Notes: a model not told the origin generated them from the sequence alone. Counted from the stretch's first letter, positions 28,322 through 37,250 are shown. The stretch: DNA of 64,000 nt from Providencia sp. R33 (GCF_019343475.1 NZ_CP072453.1:992001-1056000), one strand, 5' to 3'. Made by a program: numbers and translations.

Positions 28322-30997
28322 TTATTGGTTACCTTCTGGCATTAGTTTTTTGACTGAATTATCCAGGTCTCTAATGCAATTTCTTATTTCAATTCCGTTT
28401 TTATCTGCTATGTAATGTTCTAAATCCTCACAAAGCTTATGAAGAACTGTAAACTCGAGCATAGCAAAAACTCCTTTTAAACGATGTGTAGTGTTTTTCA
28501 ATTCGGTTAAATCCTCAACACTTTCACTATTATACAGTTTATTAATATCTATCGGTACTGTTGTGACGAACAAATCTCGATAACCACTTTGTGCTAAAGC
28601 CAATTGGTAGGTTTCAATTGCTTTTTCTGTGATCGCTAAAGGTTCATCAAGGAGAACTATTTCACTCATATTACTGCTATCGGTATTCGCATTTTCTATT
28701 AATAAAGAAATAGCATCAATCAGTTCATCAGCAAAGTTGTAGTTAGCTTCAATATAATTATGGTTAATTATATTTACTGAGGAGAGACTTCCATCAACCT
28801 TAACGGTATATTCAAAGGCTTCTTCATTGTTATCAGTGATAAGTAAATCCCAATCTGGTTGGGCTGAGTTTTCACTTAAATCAAGATATTCAGCACCATA
28901 GTTTGACAGTGTACTTCTTACTATTCGTGAGATATCTGCATTGTGGATATTTAAACGAATGTATACGTCTTCTAATAGTGCAGGGTATTCAGACACGATA
29001 GATTCATCAATGGCAGGAATTGAAAGTTCATAATGTGTTCCAATTGCACTACTTGAGCGAATAGAAAGCGTGCTGTTCATTTTCTTTGCCAATAATTTGC
29101 ATAAATAGAGTGTTACTCCAGAGCGAGTAAACTGTGCAGGTTTAACCGTTTGCGAACTAAATGGATTTTGCAGATTACTCAGTTCTTGGTTGCTCAAGCC
29201 AGTACCGCTGTCTCTAATATTGAGTGATATGATGTTTTTATCTATATCATAAGATAACGTGAAAGCGATCTTTCCAAAAGAGGTCGTAACAAGAGAATAG
29301 TCCCAAATTAGCTGTAAAAGGTTTTGTAGGTAAATAGGATTTACTTCAATCAGCAGCTCTGGATTGACATTGTTATGAAAATAGAGCGATAGACCTTTAT
29401 TATTGATTTTAGATAGATTGTTCTTGAGAAACTGGCTGGTCAATTGGCCGATAGAAATCGCTTCTGGTTTCAGTGAGGCTTTTTGTGATTCTAACTGGTT
29501 AAGAAGTTCAATGTTATTGAACCAAGAGTAAATTGTCACTAATTGATTTTCAATCTCTCGGAAGATGGCACGTTCAGTGGTATCAGTTGGTGGGGTTAAC
29601 TGTGAAAATTGCGCTTCGATTGTGGATAGAGCAGGTAAAATTTCGTTGCACATGTTCTCAAATCCAACTTTGCGCATTTGAATATTCTTTTGGTACTCGC
29701 GCATCGCAAGCTCTTGGCGTTTTTGGGTTAGAACTTCTTTATCTTTATCCATAATAATAAAGAGTGCTGCATTTGGCATTGCTTCATTTTCGACGAGCAC
29801 GACTTCGAAGATGTTATTTTCAATAGAAACTTGAATAAAATCATGGTTATCCATAGCCATTTCTTTTATATGAACTAGATCCATTGAAGGTAATAGTTGG
29901 TTTGCAAGGTTATTACTGAGAATTTTCGTGTTGGTATTAAAATCGTAAACCAAGATGCCATAGGAGATACGATTGATGATATCGTTATTCAAGGACTCTT
30001 TAAATTGGAGTTCTTGTAACATGGATGTGTTCGGTGAAATCAAACGCTTACGTAGAAAAATTAACGTGGATACAGCTAAAAAAATCATTGCTATCGTGCA
30101 AGTAATTAGCCAAAAATTATAGCTAATAATATTAAAAATAATCGTTTTTAGCGAAATGTGATAATAAAGCTGATAGGGCGTGCCATCTATTGGTTGGGAG
30201 AATATAAGATTCATCCCCATTAATGTATTGTATGCTTCAGGGCTTGCTGTACCAGAAGATCGCGAATTTATTGTGAATAAATCACCATCTAGCGAGGTGG
30301 GGATCAATGAATTCATTGATATATCAAAGGATATAACACTTGTTAACTGCCCAGGGGAATTAAACATGAGGCGGTAAGTATAGTAATACACATTTTCAGG
30401 GGAATATTTTTGTACGTTAGAGATGATTTCCCGTCTATCCAGTAATGTGGACTGAGCTAACATGTCGGCACGTTTTTCTTCAGCGGTGAGTGTTAAATAA
30501 CTTTCTTTGAAACGTAACTCAGGTTTTAGAACGGAGTGAGTAGTAACAAGAACTAAGGTGTTATCTAACCCATTTAGGTAATACATGGAGTTGTATTCAT
30601 TTCTTGCCCCCCAAACAATCTCCATATAGTTAGCTAACTTAGTCGCGAGTTCATTACTAGAGGCTTTTTGGGGGCCGAACACGATGGCATCTAGGGTTTG
30701 GTTGGCACTAGTTAACCAATAAATGTCGTGGCGCATTTCCATCGGGAAAAGTGGGTTACTGGTCGGTACGGAGGATTTGTCATTGGCAAGTTTATAAATG
30801 TGACTTGCTTGATAACGATAATCTTCAATTTGATAGGCTAATCTAGCGGCCATGCTATGAAGTGCAGCTTGGCGGCTTTTGACCCATTCTTGATAGTAGT
30901 TAAAAAGTGATAATGAAAGCATCACTATCAACAGGAAAACAAATGTCGCAAAAATGCGTGAAAGGGCATTTGGTTTTAATAATGTTTGTCTGTACAT
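28322..30997 (-). CDS. rcsD: Phosphotransfer protein RcsD
   Basis: The inner-membrane intermediate that passes phosphate from RcsC to RcsB. The 891 residues match the family length. Two membrane segments (about 13-31 and 295-315) enclose a periplasmic domain, a degenerate kinase-like core lacks a normal H-box, and the C-terminal HPt domain carries the phospho-His at about 838 (NTTHRLKGVFAML). Sequence divergence from E. coli RcsD is larger than for RcsB, as usual. Directly upstream of rcsB. Confidence 0.93.
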   Translation of the reverse strand: MYRQTLLKPNALSRIFATFVFLLIVMLSLSLFNYYQEWVKSRQAALHSMAARLAYQIEDYRYQASHIYKLANDKSSVPTSNPLFPMEMRHDIYWLTSANQTLDAIVFGPQKASSNELATKLANYMEIVWGARNEYNSMYYLNGLDNTLVLVTTHSVLKPELRFKESYLTLTAEEKRADMLAQSTLLDRREIISNVQKYSPENVYYYTYRLMFNSPGQLTSVISFDISMNSLIPTSLDGDLFTINSRSSGTASPEAYNTLMGMNLIFSQPIDGTPYQLYYHISLKTIIFNIISYNFWLITCTIAMIFLAVSTLIFLRKRLISPNTSMLQELQFKESLNNDIINRISYGILVYDFNTNTKILSNNLANQLLPSMDLVHIKEMAMDNHDFIQVSIENNIFEVVLVENEAMPNAALFIIMDKDKEVLTQKRQELAMREYQKNIQMRKVGFENMCNEILPALSTIEAQFSQLTPPTDTTERAIFREIENQLVTIYSWFNNIELLNQLESQKASLKPEAISIGQLTSQFLKNNLSKINNKGLSLYFHNNVNPELLIEVNPIYLQNLLQLIWDYSLVTTSFGKIAFTLSYDIDKNIISLNIRDSGTGLSNQELSNLQNPFSSQTVKPAQFTRSGVTLYLCKLLAKKMNSTLSIRSSSAIGTHYELSIPAIDESIVSEYPALLEDVYIRLNIHNADISRIVRSTLSNYGAEYLDLSENSAQPDWDLLITDNNEEAFEYTVKVDGSLSSVNIINHNYIEANYNFADELIDAISLLIENANTDSSNMSEIVLLDEPLAITEKAIETYQLALAQSGYRDLFVTTVPIDINKLYNSESVEDLTELKNTTHRLKGVFAMLEFTVLHKLCEDLEHYIADKNGIEIRNCIRDLDNSVKKLMPEGNQ

Positions 30998-31171
30998 ACT
31001 CGAGCACGCGATCCCATCGGCAAATTTATTATTAGATTAAAAATCATACGCCTAGAGTACTAGTAGACTCCGATTTTGCACAGATATTACCATTTTTCTT
31101 GGTAAAATGAGAACAATTGAGTGAAGATTAGCCAAACGAATTAAAAAAAGCAATTTTTTTACTTTCAGGGG

Positions 31172-31207
31172 TAGACAAGGAGGCTGGATTCCTCCATAAT
31201 CGCGCCC
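31172..31207 (+). promoter_or_regulatory. tRNA operon promoter with GC-rich discriminator
   Basis: TAGACA (31172-31177), a 17-bp spacer and CATAAT (31195-31200) are followed by CGCGCCCC just before the tRNA. A GC-rich discriminator is typical of stringently controlled stable-RNA promoters. Confidence 0.65.
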
Positions 31208-31210
31208 CAT

Positions 31211-31298
<88 letters not shown>

Positions 31299-31303
31299 AA
31301 TTA

Positions 31304-31379
<76 letters not shown>

Positions 31380-31385
31380 AATAAG

Positions 31386-31420
31386 AACCCGTTAACTTGA
31401 AAGAGTTAACGGGTTTTTTC
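31386..31420 (+). terminator. Terminator of the tRNA-Ser/tRNA-Thr operon
   Basis: AACCCGTTAAC and GTTAACGGGTT form an 11-bp stem followed by a T-run. Confidence 0.85.
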
Positions 31421-31439
31421 TTTTTATTTGTGTGCATAA

Positions 31440-31625
31440 TTACAATGCTCTAAGTAGTGGTTGTGCCATATTTGTGTCATCGTGTGATATTAGCTCGTCG
31501 ATCTTTATTGCATGTTCAGTGAGATTTCAGTGCTAAATGTGCGTATCTTCTCACCATTTCTATTGATTCCCATCCACGCATTTTTGCCAGTCCATAGATG
31601 GGCTAACAACCCACGTCGCTTAATT
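31440..31625 (-). pseudogene. Degraded tyrosine recombinase (phage integrase) C-terminal remnant
   Basis: Minus-strand translation gives pieces of a typical integrase C-terminus scattered over two frames. AKMRGWESIEMVRRYAHLAL (about 31507-31566) contains the active-site Tyr region, and NLTEHAIKIDELISHDD (about 31475-31525) is the usual sequence that follows it. A short upstream piece, TWVVSPS, resembles the family's TWASW. Frameshifts and missing sequence rule out function. The fragment lies 60 bp past tRNA-Thr, which marks an old island or prophage insertion at this tRNA. The 31626-31800 stretch holds nothing recognisable. Confidence 0.75.
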
Positions 31626-31800
31626 GTGTTAACTCGTTTAAAACTAAGTAGCTATCTCCTATCTATTTTGAATCGGCCTATATAATTAAATTTTTTTTAA
31701 AACTAATGTGATTAATGTTGTGTTATTGTTAATAATGTGCGGTATTAATGATGCAAAAATATCACATAAAAACACATTGGTTTTTGATTGGGCATACAAG

Positions 31801-32082
31801 ATGAAATTACTAAAATATATAGAATCGTTATTTTCTTCAGTGAAGGTCTCTCGAAAAAAAGCATTTAAGATATTAAAAAAACTCAGTGCAGAAGAGAAGA
31901 GGGTGTTGATTTTAATCTATGATTCTGTGAATGAGCGGCTTAATGTGAACTCTGGCGTGAGTGTTCCTGAGTCATTGCTAGTAAAAAAACTTGTTATTTG
32001 TGAGAGCTGCCCAGAGAATGGCGAGGTTTATACTCTATCAAAGATGTGCGACTACATCTTGCGTGTACATTATTTTCGTTGA
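31801..32082 (+). CDS. Hypothetical protein, weakly similar to superinfection-exclusion SieB-type C-terminal domains
   Basis: A 93-residue protein starting MKLLKYIESLFSSVKVSRKK, followed by KKLSAEEKRVLILIYDSVNE and LLVKKLVICESCPENGEVYT. The arrangement (a helix with EEKRVL, a short turn, then VKKLV and a strand) resembles the cytoplasmic winged-helix-like part of SieB-type prophage proteins, but I would not name it. An alternative GTG start at 31708 would add a hydrophobic N-terminus of 31 residues, compatible with a membrane anchor. It is AT-rich and lies between integrase debris and an insertion sequence, so it is probably island cargo. Confidence 0.5.
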   Translation: MKLLKYIESLFSSVKVSRKKAFKILKKLSAEEKRVLILIYDSVNERLNVNSGVSVPESLLVKKLVICESCPENGEVYTLSKMCDYILRVHYFR

Positions 32083-32163
32083 TATGGACATGTAGTAGTC
32101 ACTTATCTGTTTGTGAAGTGATAATATACCTTTGACCTGGTGACCAAATTAACTATGCCATAT

Positions 32164-33500
32164 ATGGACGTCCCGTGTTGTGCAAGCTCTGAGTTGATAC
32201 GGTTTGCTGCCATATATTCGGCGTCGTTAGTGGATCTAATGACCCGCGCCATGATGTCATCCGCACCCTGTTTCCTTATCACTACATCGGTATGTCACTA
32301 CCATGGCATAGTTCAGGCTATTACAGGGTCGGTTTACCGTTTTCTCATCAGTACCTGCAAACTCAGGATAAATCTTCTTCTCTGGATACAACTACGGTCA
32401 GTTCATCGCAAAAGCCCTGTCGATATTAAAACTTGTGGATTCTGTCAGTAACCGCCAGACAATGCGTGTCATCTTATTAGCCAGCGCAACAGTGGCTTTC
32501 ATTTTTCCTCTTCGTTCAATAAGCCGTTTCAGCCACATTCCCAGTGCGTCATCGCGTTTATGAGCCCAGTGCATAACAGACCGCGCACCATGAATGATCA
32601 ATGTCCGGAGATCACGATTGCCGTTTTTGGTCATCGCAGAAAGACTATTTTTTCCTCCAGAGCTGTGTTGGCGGGGAACCAGACCACACCAAGCAGACAA
32701 TTGTCGTCCGTTAGTAAATTGCGCTGCGTTAACTTCACTCAGAAATGCAGCGGCAATAAGTGGACCAATACCTGGTATTGTCATCAGTACTTTGTATTTG
32801 GGTTGTTGCTGACAAAGAGCCGCAAGACTGTGCTCTACAGAAAGAATACGTTCATTAAGTGAATGTATATTTTCTAACAACGATAACAGCAACTGGCGCA
32901 GCACGGGGGAAATTAACTGTTCTGCATCTTCAATAATATCAGGCAGTCGTTGCTGTAAAATATGAATCCCGACAGGGATCTCAACGCCTTGTTCTGCCGC
33001 CAGTGACCGGGCCTGATTTGCCAGCGCAGTGCGCTGTTCCACCATCAACTGGCGGGCAGCTCTGAGGGCTTTAATATCTTGTTGTTCAACAGTTTTTATA
33101 GCGACAAAATGAATACCTGGGCGAAAAGCTGTCTCACAAATAGCGAGAGCATCGTTGGCATCATTTTTCTGGTGATGTGTTAATGCTTTTACGTGTTGCG
33201 TGGGTATCAGTCTGACTTGAAAACCGATTGACTGAAAAGTACGCCCCCAGTAGTGGGAAGTAGCACAAGCCTCCATTGCAATCATCGACCCAGGAGGGAA
33301 TTGACGAATAGTATCCAGCAATTTAGCCCGAGAAACCTTGCGGTTAGATGCAATATTCCCATCACTCATCCAGACGCAAACCTGAAAGACAGATTTTGCC
33401 AGATCGATACCGATAACTTTTATCTCGTTCATGATGTAGTACCTCTGTGAATAAAATCGCTCAACATAAGTATGGCAAAACTTACATAGAGGGACGTCCA
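32164..33500 (-). mobile_element. IS110-family insertion sequence, IS1111-like organisation
   Basis: An element of about 1.34 kb encloses one DEDD transposase gene. An 11-bp inverted repeat, ATGGACGTCCC at 32164-32174 and its complement at 33490-33500, flanks it. Short (sub)terminal inverted repeats are a feature of the IS1111 branch. The noncoding part is long (about 223 bp) downstream of the transposase and short (about 60 bp) upstream, also as in IS1111 elements. No target duplication is expected for this family, so exact ends are uncertain by some bases. Confidence 0.75.
32398..33432 (-). CDS. IS110 family transposase (DEDD)
   Basis: The 344-residue recombinase begins MNEIKVIGIDLAKSVFQVCV (first catalytic Asp). 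It continues with MEACATSHYWGRTF (Glu) and KNDANDALAI (Asp residues) of the RuvC-like DEDD domain. The C-terminal transposase_20 domain has LMTIPGIGPLIAAAFLSEV, FTNGRQLSAWCGLVPRQ and SSGGKNSLSAMTKNGNRDLR, including the conserved Ser. ATG 33432 is preferred; an in-frame start at 33504 would begin beyond the inverted repeat. The gene appears intact, so the element may still be active. Confidence 0.93.
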   Translation of the reverse strand: MNEIKVIGIDLAKSVFQVCVWMSDGNIASNRKVSRAKLLDTIRQFPPGSMIAMEACATSHYWGRTFQSIGFQVRLIPTQHVKALTHHQKNDANDALAICETAFRPGIHFVAIKTVEQQDIKALRAARQLMVEQRTALANQARSLAAEQGVEIPVGIHILQQRLPDIIEDAEQLISPVLRQLLLSLLENIHSLNERILSVEHSLAALCQQQPKYKVLMTIPGIGPLIAAAFLSEVNAAQFTNGRQLSAWCGLVPRQHSSGGKNSLSAMTKNGNRDLRTLIIHGARSVMHWAHKRDDALGMWLKRLIERRGKMKATVALANKMTRIVWRLLTESTSFNIDRAFAMN

Positions 33501-33518
33501 TCACATCACTACAGTTTT

Positions 33519-33547
33519 AAAAAAATAGCCCCTGGTGTTGGGGCTTA
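33519..33547 (-). terminator. Orphan rho-independent terminator next to the IS
   Basis: On the minus strand AGCCCC/GGGGCT with a short loop is followed by TATTTTTTT. No complete gene lies upstream on that strand before the next terminator, so it may be left over from a deleted gene. Confidence 0.6.
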
Positions 33548-33853
33548 AAAGGGATGGTACTACTAGGATTAACTCATAGAGTTAGTTATACGCGAATGAG
33601 CGTCATTTTATGAAAGTGATTGTTAAAATTAAATTAAGATTTGTAAAGTAATGAAAGATAAAAGAAAACTATGGCTGATTCCGAAGAATATTAGCGATAA
33701 TTTTATTTATAGTTATGATTGATAGAGCTGGGCGTATAAAAATATAGATAGTGGTTTGGATATAAATTTCGTTGAGTGTGAAAAATAAAAAGTAGATATT
33801 ATTAATGAAAAACTAAATTTTTATTTTAAGTAATTTTACTTGTTTCACTTAAA
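33548..33853. other. AT-rich intergenic region without recognisable genes
   Basis: About 300 bp of very AT-rich sequence between two minus-strand terminators. No start codon with a ribosome site leads into a plausible coding sequence on either strand. Confidence 0.5.
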
Positions 33854-33886
33854 TAAAAAAAGCCTCGTGAGATCACGAGGTTTTTT
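33854..33886 (-). terminator. Terminator of the 34-residue small-protein gene
   Basis: On the minus strand CCTCGTGATCTCACGAGG is followed by seven T residues, starting 2 bp after the small gene's stop. A-runs on the other side allow bidirectional use. Confidence 0.8.
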
Positions 33887-33887
33887 G

Positions 33888-33992
33888 TTAGAACCAGCTG
33901 TGTAGCATAAAATAGGATAATGAAAATACAAAAATTACCATCAGGTGTTGAAGCACCTTTAAAAATAAAAGAAATCTTCTTATTTGATGCAT
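33888..33992 (-). CDS. Small single-pass membrane protein (34 residues), unknown
   Basis: ATG 33992 opens a 34-codon frame with basic N-terminus MHQIRRFLLFLKVLQ, a hydrophobic segment LMVIFVFSLSYFML, and the end HSWF. AGGA lies five bases before the start, and a strong terminator begins two bases after the stop. Start, ribosome site, membrane helix and terminator together make a real gene likely. The basic N-terminus predicts an N-in orientation in the inner membrane. I do not recognise the protein. Confidence 0.6.
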   Translation of the reverse strand: MHQIRRFLLFLKVLQHLMVIFVFSLSYFMLHSWF

Positions 33993-34221
33993 TTTTTCCT
34001 GCTCAGACTAACAAAATATAAGAAACTTAATACAGCTTATAGCTGTAGTTAAGATATCAAGAAAATTCCAATGACTAAATGTGAATTTTATGGAAAATGT
34101 AAAATAAAACATAAAGTAAGTAATTCTAACTAATGATAAAGATGTCGTGAATATATAACAACAAATATTGTTTTAATAAATACAAAAAGAAAAATATACT
34201 AGAGCTACGTTTTATTTCAGT

Positions 34222-34256
34222 AAAAAAATGCCCTATCTAATTATTAGAAAGGGCAT
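34222..34256 (-). terminator. Rho-independent terminator of gltP
   Basis: On the minus strand GCCCTTTCTAA pairs with TTAGATAGGGC and is followed by ATTTTTTT. Confidence 0.85.
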
Positions 34257-34285
34257 GATAGTCATCAGATTTTTTTTATTTTAAA

Positions 34286-35593
34286 TTAAAAAGTATTTTC
34301 ATATTCACGTGCTTTTTTGATGTCGTAATTATGTTCCCATTTAGCAACAACAAGCGCGGCTAATGCATTACCGACAACGTTAAGGGCAGTACGCGCCATA
34401 TCTAAAATACGGTCAACACCTGCAATGAATGCAAGGCCCTCTAGTGGGATCCCCACGCTGCCTAAAGTGGCAAGCAGTACAACAAATGAAACGCCTGGAA
34501 CGCCTGCAATACCTTTTGAGGTGATCATCAAGGTAAATACAAGTATTAGCTCTTGGCCTATGGATAATTCAATGCCGTAGAGTTGTGCGATAAATATAGC
34601 TGCAATACTTTGGTATAAAGTGGAGCCATCAAGATTAAATGAATAACCAATTGGAATAACAAAACTGGTTACGGATTTTGGAGCACCATATTTTTCCATT
34701 TTGTCCATGATGCGTGGAAGAACAGTTTCAGAACTTGCGGTGGAATAGGCTAACAGAAGTTCATCTTTTAATATTTTCATTAACGTGAAGATATTAATTT
34801 TGCAATAGCGCGCAACAATTCCTAATACCACCACCGCAAAGAAAATAATTGCACAGTGCACAAGAATAACCAGTTTAAGCAATGGCACTAATGATGAGAA
34901 CCCAAAGTTTGCAACGGTGACTGAGATCAGTGCAAATACCCCGATTGGTGCATACATCATGATCATGTTTGTGACACGGAACATAGTTTCAGAGAAGGTC
35001 TGTAAGACATCAAGCAGTGGTTTTTTCTTCTCAGTAGGTAATGATGACAATCCTAAACCGAAAATAACCGCAAAGAAGATGACAGGGAGCATATCGCCGC
35101 TCGCCATCGCCGCAAAAATATTGCTAGGGACTAACGTGAGAATGGTATTGATAATCCCGGATGGGTGGCTTTCAACTTCTTGCGTTGTTTTTTCGTATTG
35201 AGAAATATCGACTTGGGTGAGCTGAGACATGTCAATGCCAACACCCGGTTGGAAAATGTTTGCGAAGGAAATACCAACAATAATGGCAATTGTGGTGATC
35301 ACTTCAAAATAGAGAATGGTTTTGAAACCGAGAGAACCTAATTGTTTTGTATTTCCGACACCAGCGATACCCACGATGAGCGTTGAGATAACAATGGGGA
35401 CAACGATCATTTTAATTAGCTGGATAAATATTTTACCTGCGGGAGAAAGAATATTTAAAATAAGCCAATCTTTGTACTCTGTATTATCATGCAAAAGCGC
35501 ACCAGCAATAACACCTAAAATAAGCGCGACCAGTATTTGCCATCCTAGGCCAAATTTAAAGGGCTTCTTATTAGTCACTTGGTTTAATGTCAT
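34286..35593 (-). CDS. gltP: Glutamate/aspartate:proton symporter GltP
   Basis: A DAACS-family inner-membrane carrier for glutamate and aspartate. The 435 residues match E. coli GltP (437): FIQLIKMIVVPIVISTLIVG, YFEVITTIAIIVGISFAN and LLLAYSTASSETVLPRIMDK (the Ser-rich HP1 loop). IGYSFNLDGSTLYQSIAAIF holds the NMDGT-like motif, and SKGIAGVPGVSFVVLLATLG is HP2. It is monocistronic with a strong terminator. Confidence 0.95.
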   Translation of the reverse strand: MTLNQVTNKKPFKFGLGWQILVALILGVIAGALLHDNTEYKDWLILNILSPAGKIFIQLIKMIVVPIVISTLIVGIAGVGNTKQLGSLGFKTILYFEVITTIAIIVGISFANIFQPGVGIDMSQLTQVDISQYEKTTQEVESHPSGIINTILTLVPSNIFAAMASGDMLPVIFFAVIFGLGLSSLPTEKKKPLLDVLQTFSETMFRVTNMIMMYAPIGVFALISVTVANFGFSSLVPLLKLVILVHCAIIFFAVVVLGIVARYCKINIFTLMKILKDELLLAYSTASSETVLPRIMDKMEKYGAPKSVTSFVIPIGYSFNLDGSTLYQSIAAIFIAQLYGIELSIGQELILVFTLMITSKGIAGVPGVSFVVLLATLGSVGIPLEGLAFIAGVDRILDMARTALNVVGNALAALVVAKWEHNYDIKKAREYENTF

Positions 35594-36175
35594 AATGGAA
35601 TCTCATTTATATTAATAATTTTTATGTATGCTTTTTTATTATCGTAAATTTTATAGCGAATATTCGAGAAAACTACAACTATTAACTCGATTTATTTGAG
35701 TAATTTCAGCAAGTAATTTATATCAAACCGTTACTTTTGTTAAAAAGATGAGTGAAAAGTCAATTAATTGTAACAATTCATTGGGTGATGTGAATTCTTG
35801 TGACGTGAGAAAGTTAATTTTTGAAGTATATTAAAAAAATGAAAGTGTTTTATTCTGGTGTCTTTTTTGTTAAAAATTGGTTTCTTGGGTAAAAATAAAA
35901 CTAGATTAGATAAAAAAAGCAAACAAAAGCACTTTTTTTATTACATGACGATATAAATAGAATATTAAAATTAAAGATAAGAATGTGATTAATTAACAAT
36001 ACAGAGTTTTCTACTTTATAAATTTAAACTTACCTTGCTGTAATACCAGTAAAAAAATTTATTGTAAGAATAAAATGATTCACTCAAATTTTTGTAATGT
36101 AAAAATGAGTGAAAAATTTAATTTACAGTCATTAGGAGAAGGGAAGAGAGAAGTGAATTGGAAGAAAAGAAGGAA
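35594..36175. other. Long AT-rich intergenic region between gltP and the GntR gene
   Basis: About 580 bp. The gltP promoter must lie at its left end. TTCACTCA at 36079-36086 and TGAGTGAA at 36106-36113 form an interrupted inverted repeat with T/A-rich inner arms. No coding sequence with a ribosome site was found. Confidence 0.5.
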
Positions 36176-36838
36176 TTAAAACGAGGTTTGGCTGCGTTTA
36201 TATGCCGCTAATAGTGTTCGTTCAGATAAATCAAGATAGCTACGTAAGGTATTGGCGGCTTCAAGGTTGTGGCCTTCATCGAGTAGCTCAAGAATAAATT
36301 GGTTTTTATCAATATAAGGGGCATATAAGATTTTGGGGTCGTTTAGGTGCCCAAAAGCGAGACGTAATTCAGCAGACACATTACGATAAAGTCTGATAAG
36401 CCGTTCGCTATCGGTTAATTCGACAATTGCAGTATGGAATTTCATATTGGCAGTACCCACACCAATCCAATCCTCGATTTTCTCATGTCGACGTGCATCA
36501 CAAACTGCATCTTTCATTTTTTGTACAGCAGGGTGCAGTGCATAGGCGTGTTCCAGCGCACTACATTCAATGAGTCGCCTTACATGGTAAATATCAATAA
36601 TTGCCGCCATATCGGGGACTGAGACAAAAACGCCCTTATTTGGTGCATAGGTCAGCAACCCTTCTTGCGTTAATACACGAAAGACTTCACGAAGGGTATT
36701 ACGTGAAATATCGAGTTCATCACTCAATGTTGCCTCAGACAAGCGTTGCCCTGGGGTTATTTCCCCAATGGTGATTTTAGAGCGGATAACTTCTGCAATC
36801 GTGACTGACAAAGTTTGAGCAACAGGCGTTTTTTTCAT
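36176..36838 (-). CDS. GntR/FadR-type transcriptional regulator of the Pxp-like operon
   Basis: The 220 residues have an N-terminal winged helix-turn-helix (LSEATLSDELDISRNTLREVFRVLTQEG, about residues 35-63) and a C-terminal FCD ligand-binding helical domain (HVRRLIECSALEHA, MKFHTAIVELT with metal-type His, DEGHNLEAANTLRSYLD). ATG 36838 is used; an upstream GTG adds four residues. It is divergent from the transporter-pxp operon, so it probably controls that operon. The B. subtilis ycsFGI-kipIA cluster also has a linked regulator (KipR), but of the IclR type. The effector is unknown. Confidence 0.85.
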   Translation of the reverse strand: MKKTPVAQTLSVTIAEVIRSKITIGEITPGQRLSEATLSDELDISRNTLREVFRVLTQEGLLTYAPNKGVFVSVPDMAAIIDIYHVRRLIECSALEHAYALHPAVQKMKDAVCDARRHEKIEDWIGVGTANMKFHTAIVELTDSERLIRLYRNVSAELRLAFGHLNDPKILYAPYIDKNQFILELLDEGHNLEAANTLRSYLDLSERTLLAAYKRSQTSF

Positions 36839-36943
36839 TAAAAAGCACACTTGAATTTGGTGGGTGATGAAGCGGCTATATTCACATATTCGCGTTTAGG
36901 CAGCAAGTTTCCTTTCAAAAACATCATGGTGCACACCTAAACT

Positions 36944-36989
36944 TGCACTTATATGGTGAAAATAGGCTAAGTTGCACTGAATTAGTGCA
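36944..36989 (+). promoter_or_regulatory. Two NtrC-like enhancer sites
   Basis: TGCACTGAATTAGTGCA (36973-36989) is a perfect TGCAC-N7-GTGCA dyad. TGCACTTATATGGTGAA (36944-36960) matches nine of ten dyad bases. Centres are 29 bp apart and about 180-210 bp upstream of the sigma-54 promoter. Confidence 0.6.
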
Positions 36990-37159
36990 TGCCAGTGAAA
37001 GTCATAACCTCATTTTTACTTTAATTGTTAAAAAAGTGATCGCGCCTTGATTTTTAAATCACGGATAACGATTTTTATTGATTGTTTATTCAGCATCTCA
37101 TACTAATTGTTCAACAATCTATTAAAAATGAATTAACAATCTTTATAACAAGTAGAACA

Positions 37160-37176
37160 ATGGCACGATAATTGCC
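37160..37176 (+). promoter_or_regulatory. Sigma-54 (RpoN) -24/-12 promoter of the Pxp-like operon
   Basis: TGGCACG-ATAA-TTGC at 37161-37175 fits the consensus TGGCACG-N4-TTGC exactly, with the invariant GG and GC correctly ten bases apart. It lies 75 bp before the first gene, whose AGAGGAG site and ATG follow. Confidence 0.85.
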
Positions 37177-37250
37177 TGAGTGATAATCGCAATAACAACA
37201 TCTACAACGACATAAATAATTAAAACAATAACGCATAGAGGAGTACGTAT

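Noticed and set aside
32140..32451. 103-codon plus-strand open frame in the left part of the insertion sequence
   Set aside because: It straddles the inverted repeat and the transposase 3' end, has no ribosome site and no recognisable protein pattern; the region is better explained as the noncoding end of the element.
36079..36113. Inverted repeat TTCACTCA/TGAGTGAA as a terminator
   Set aside because: The stem is AT-rich with a bulge, lacks a clear T-run, and no gene ends next to it; its role is undetermined.
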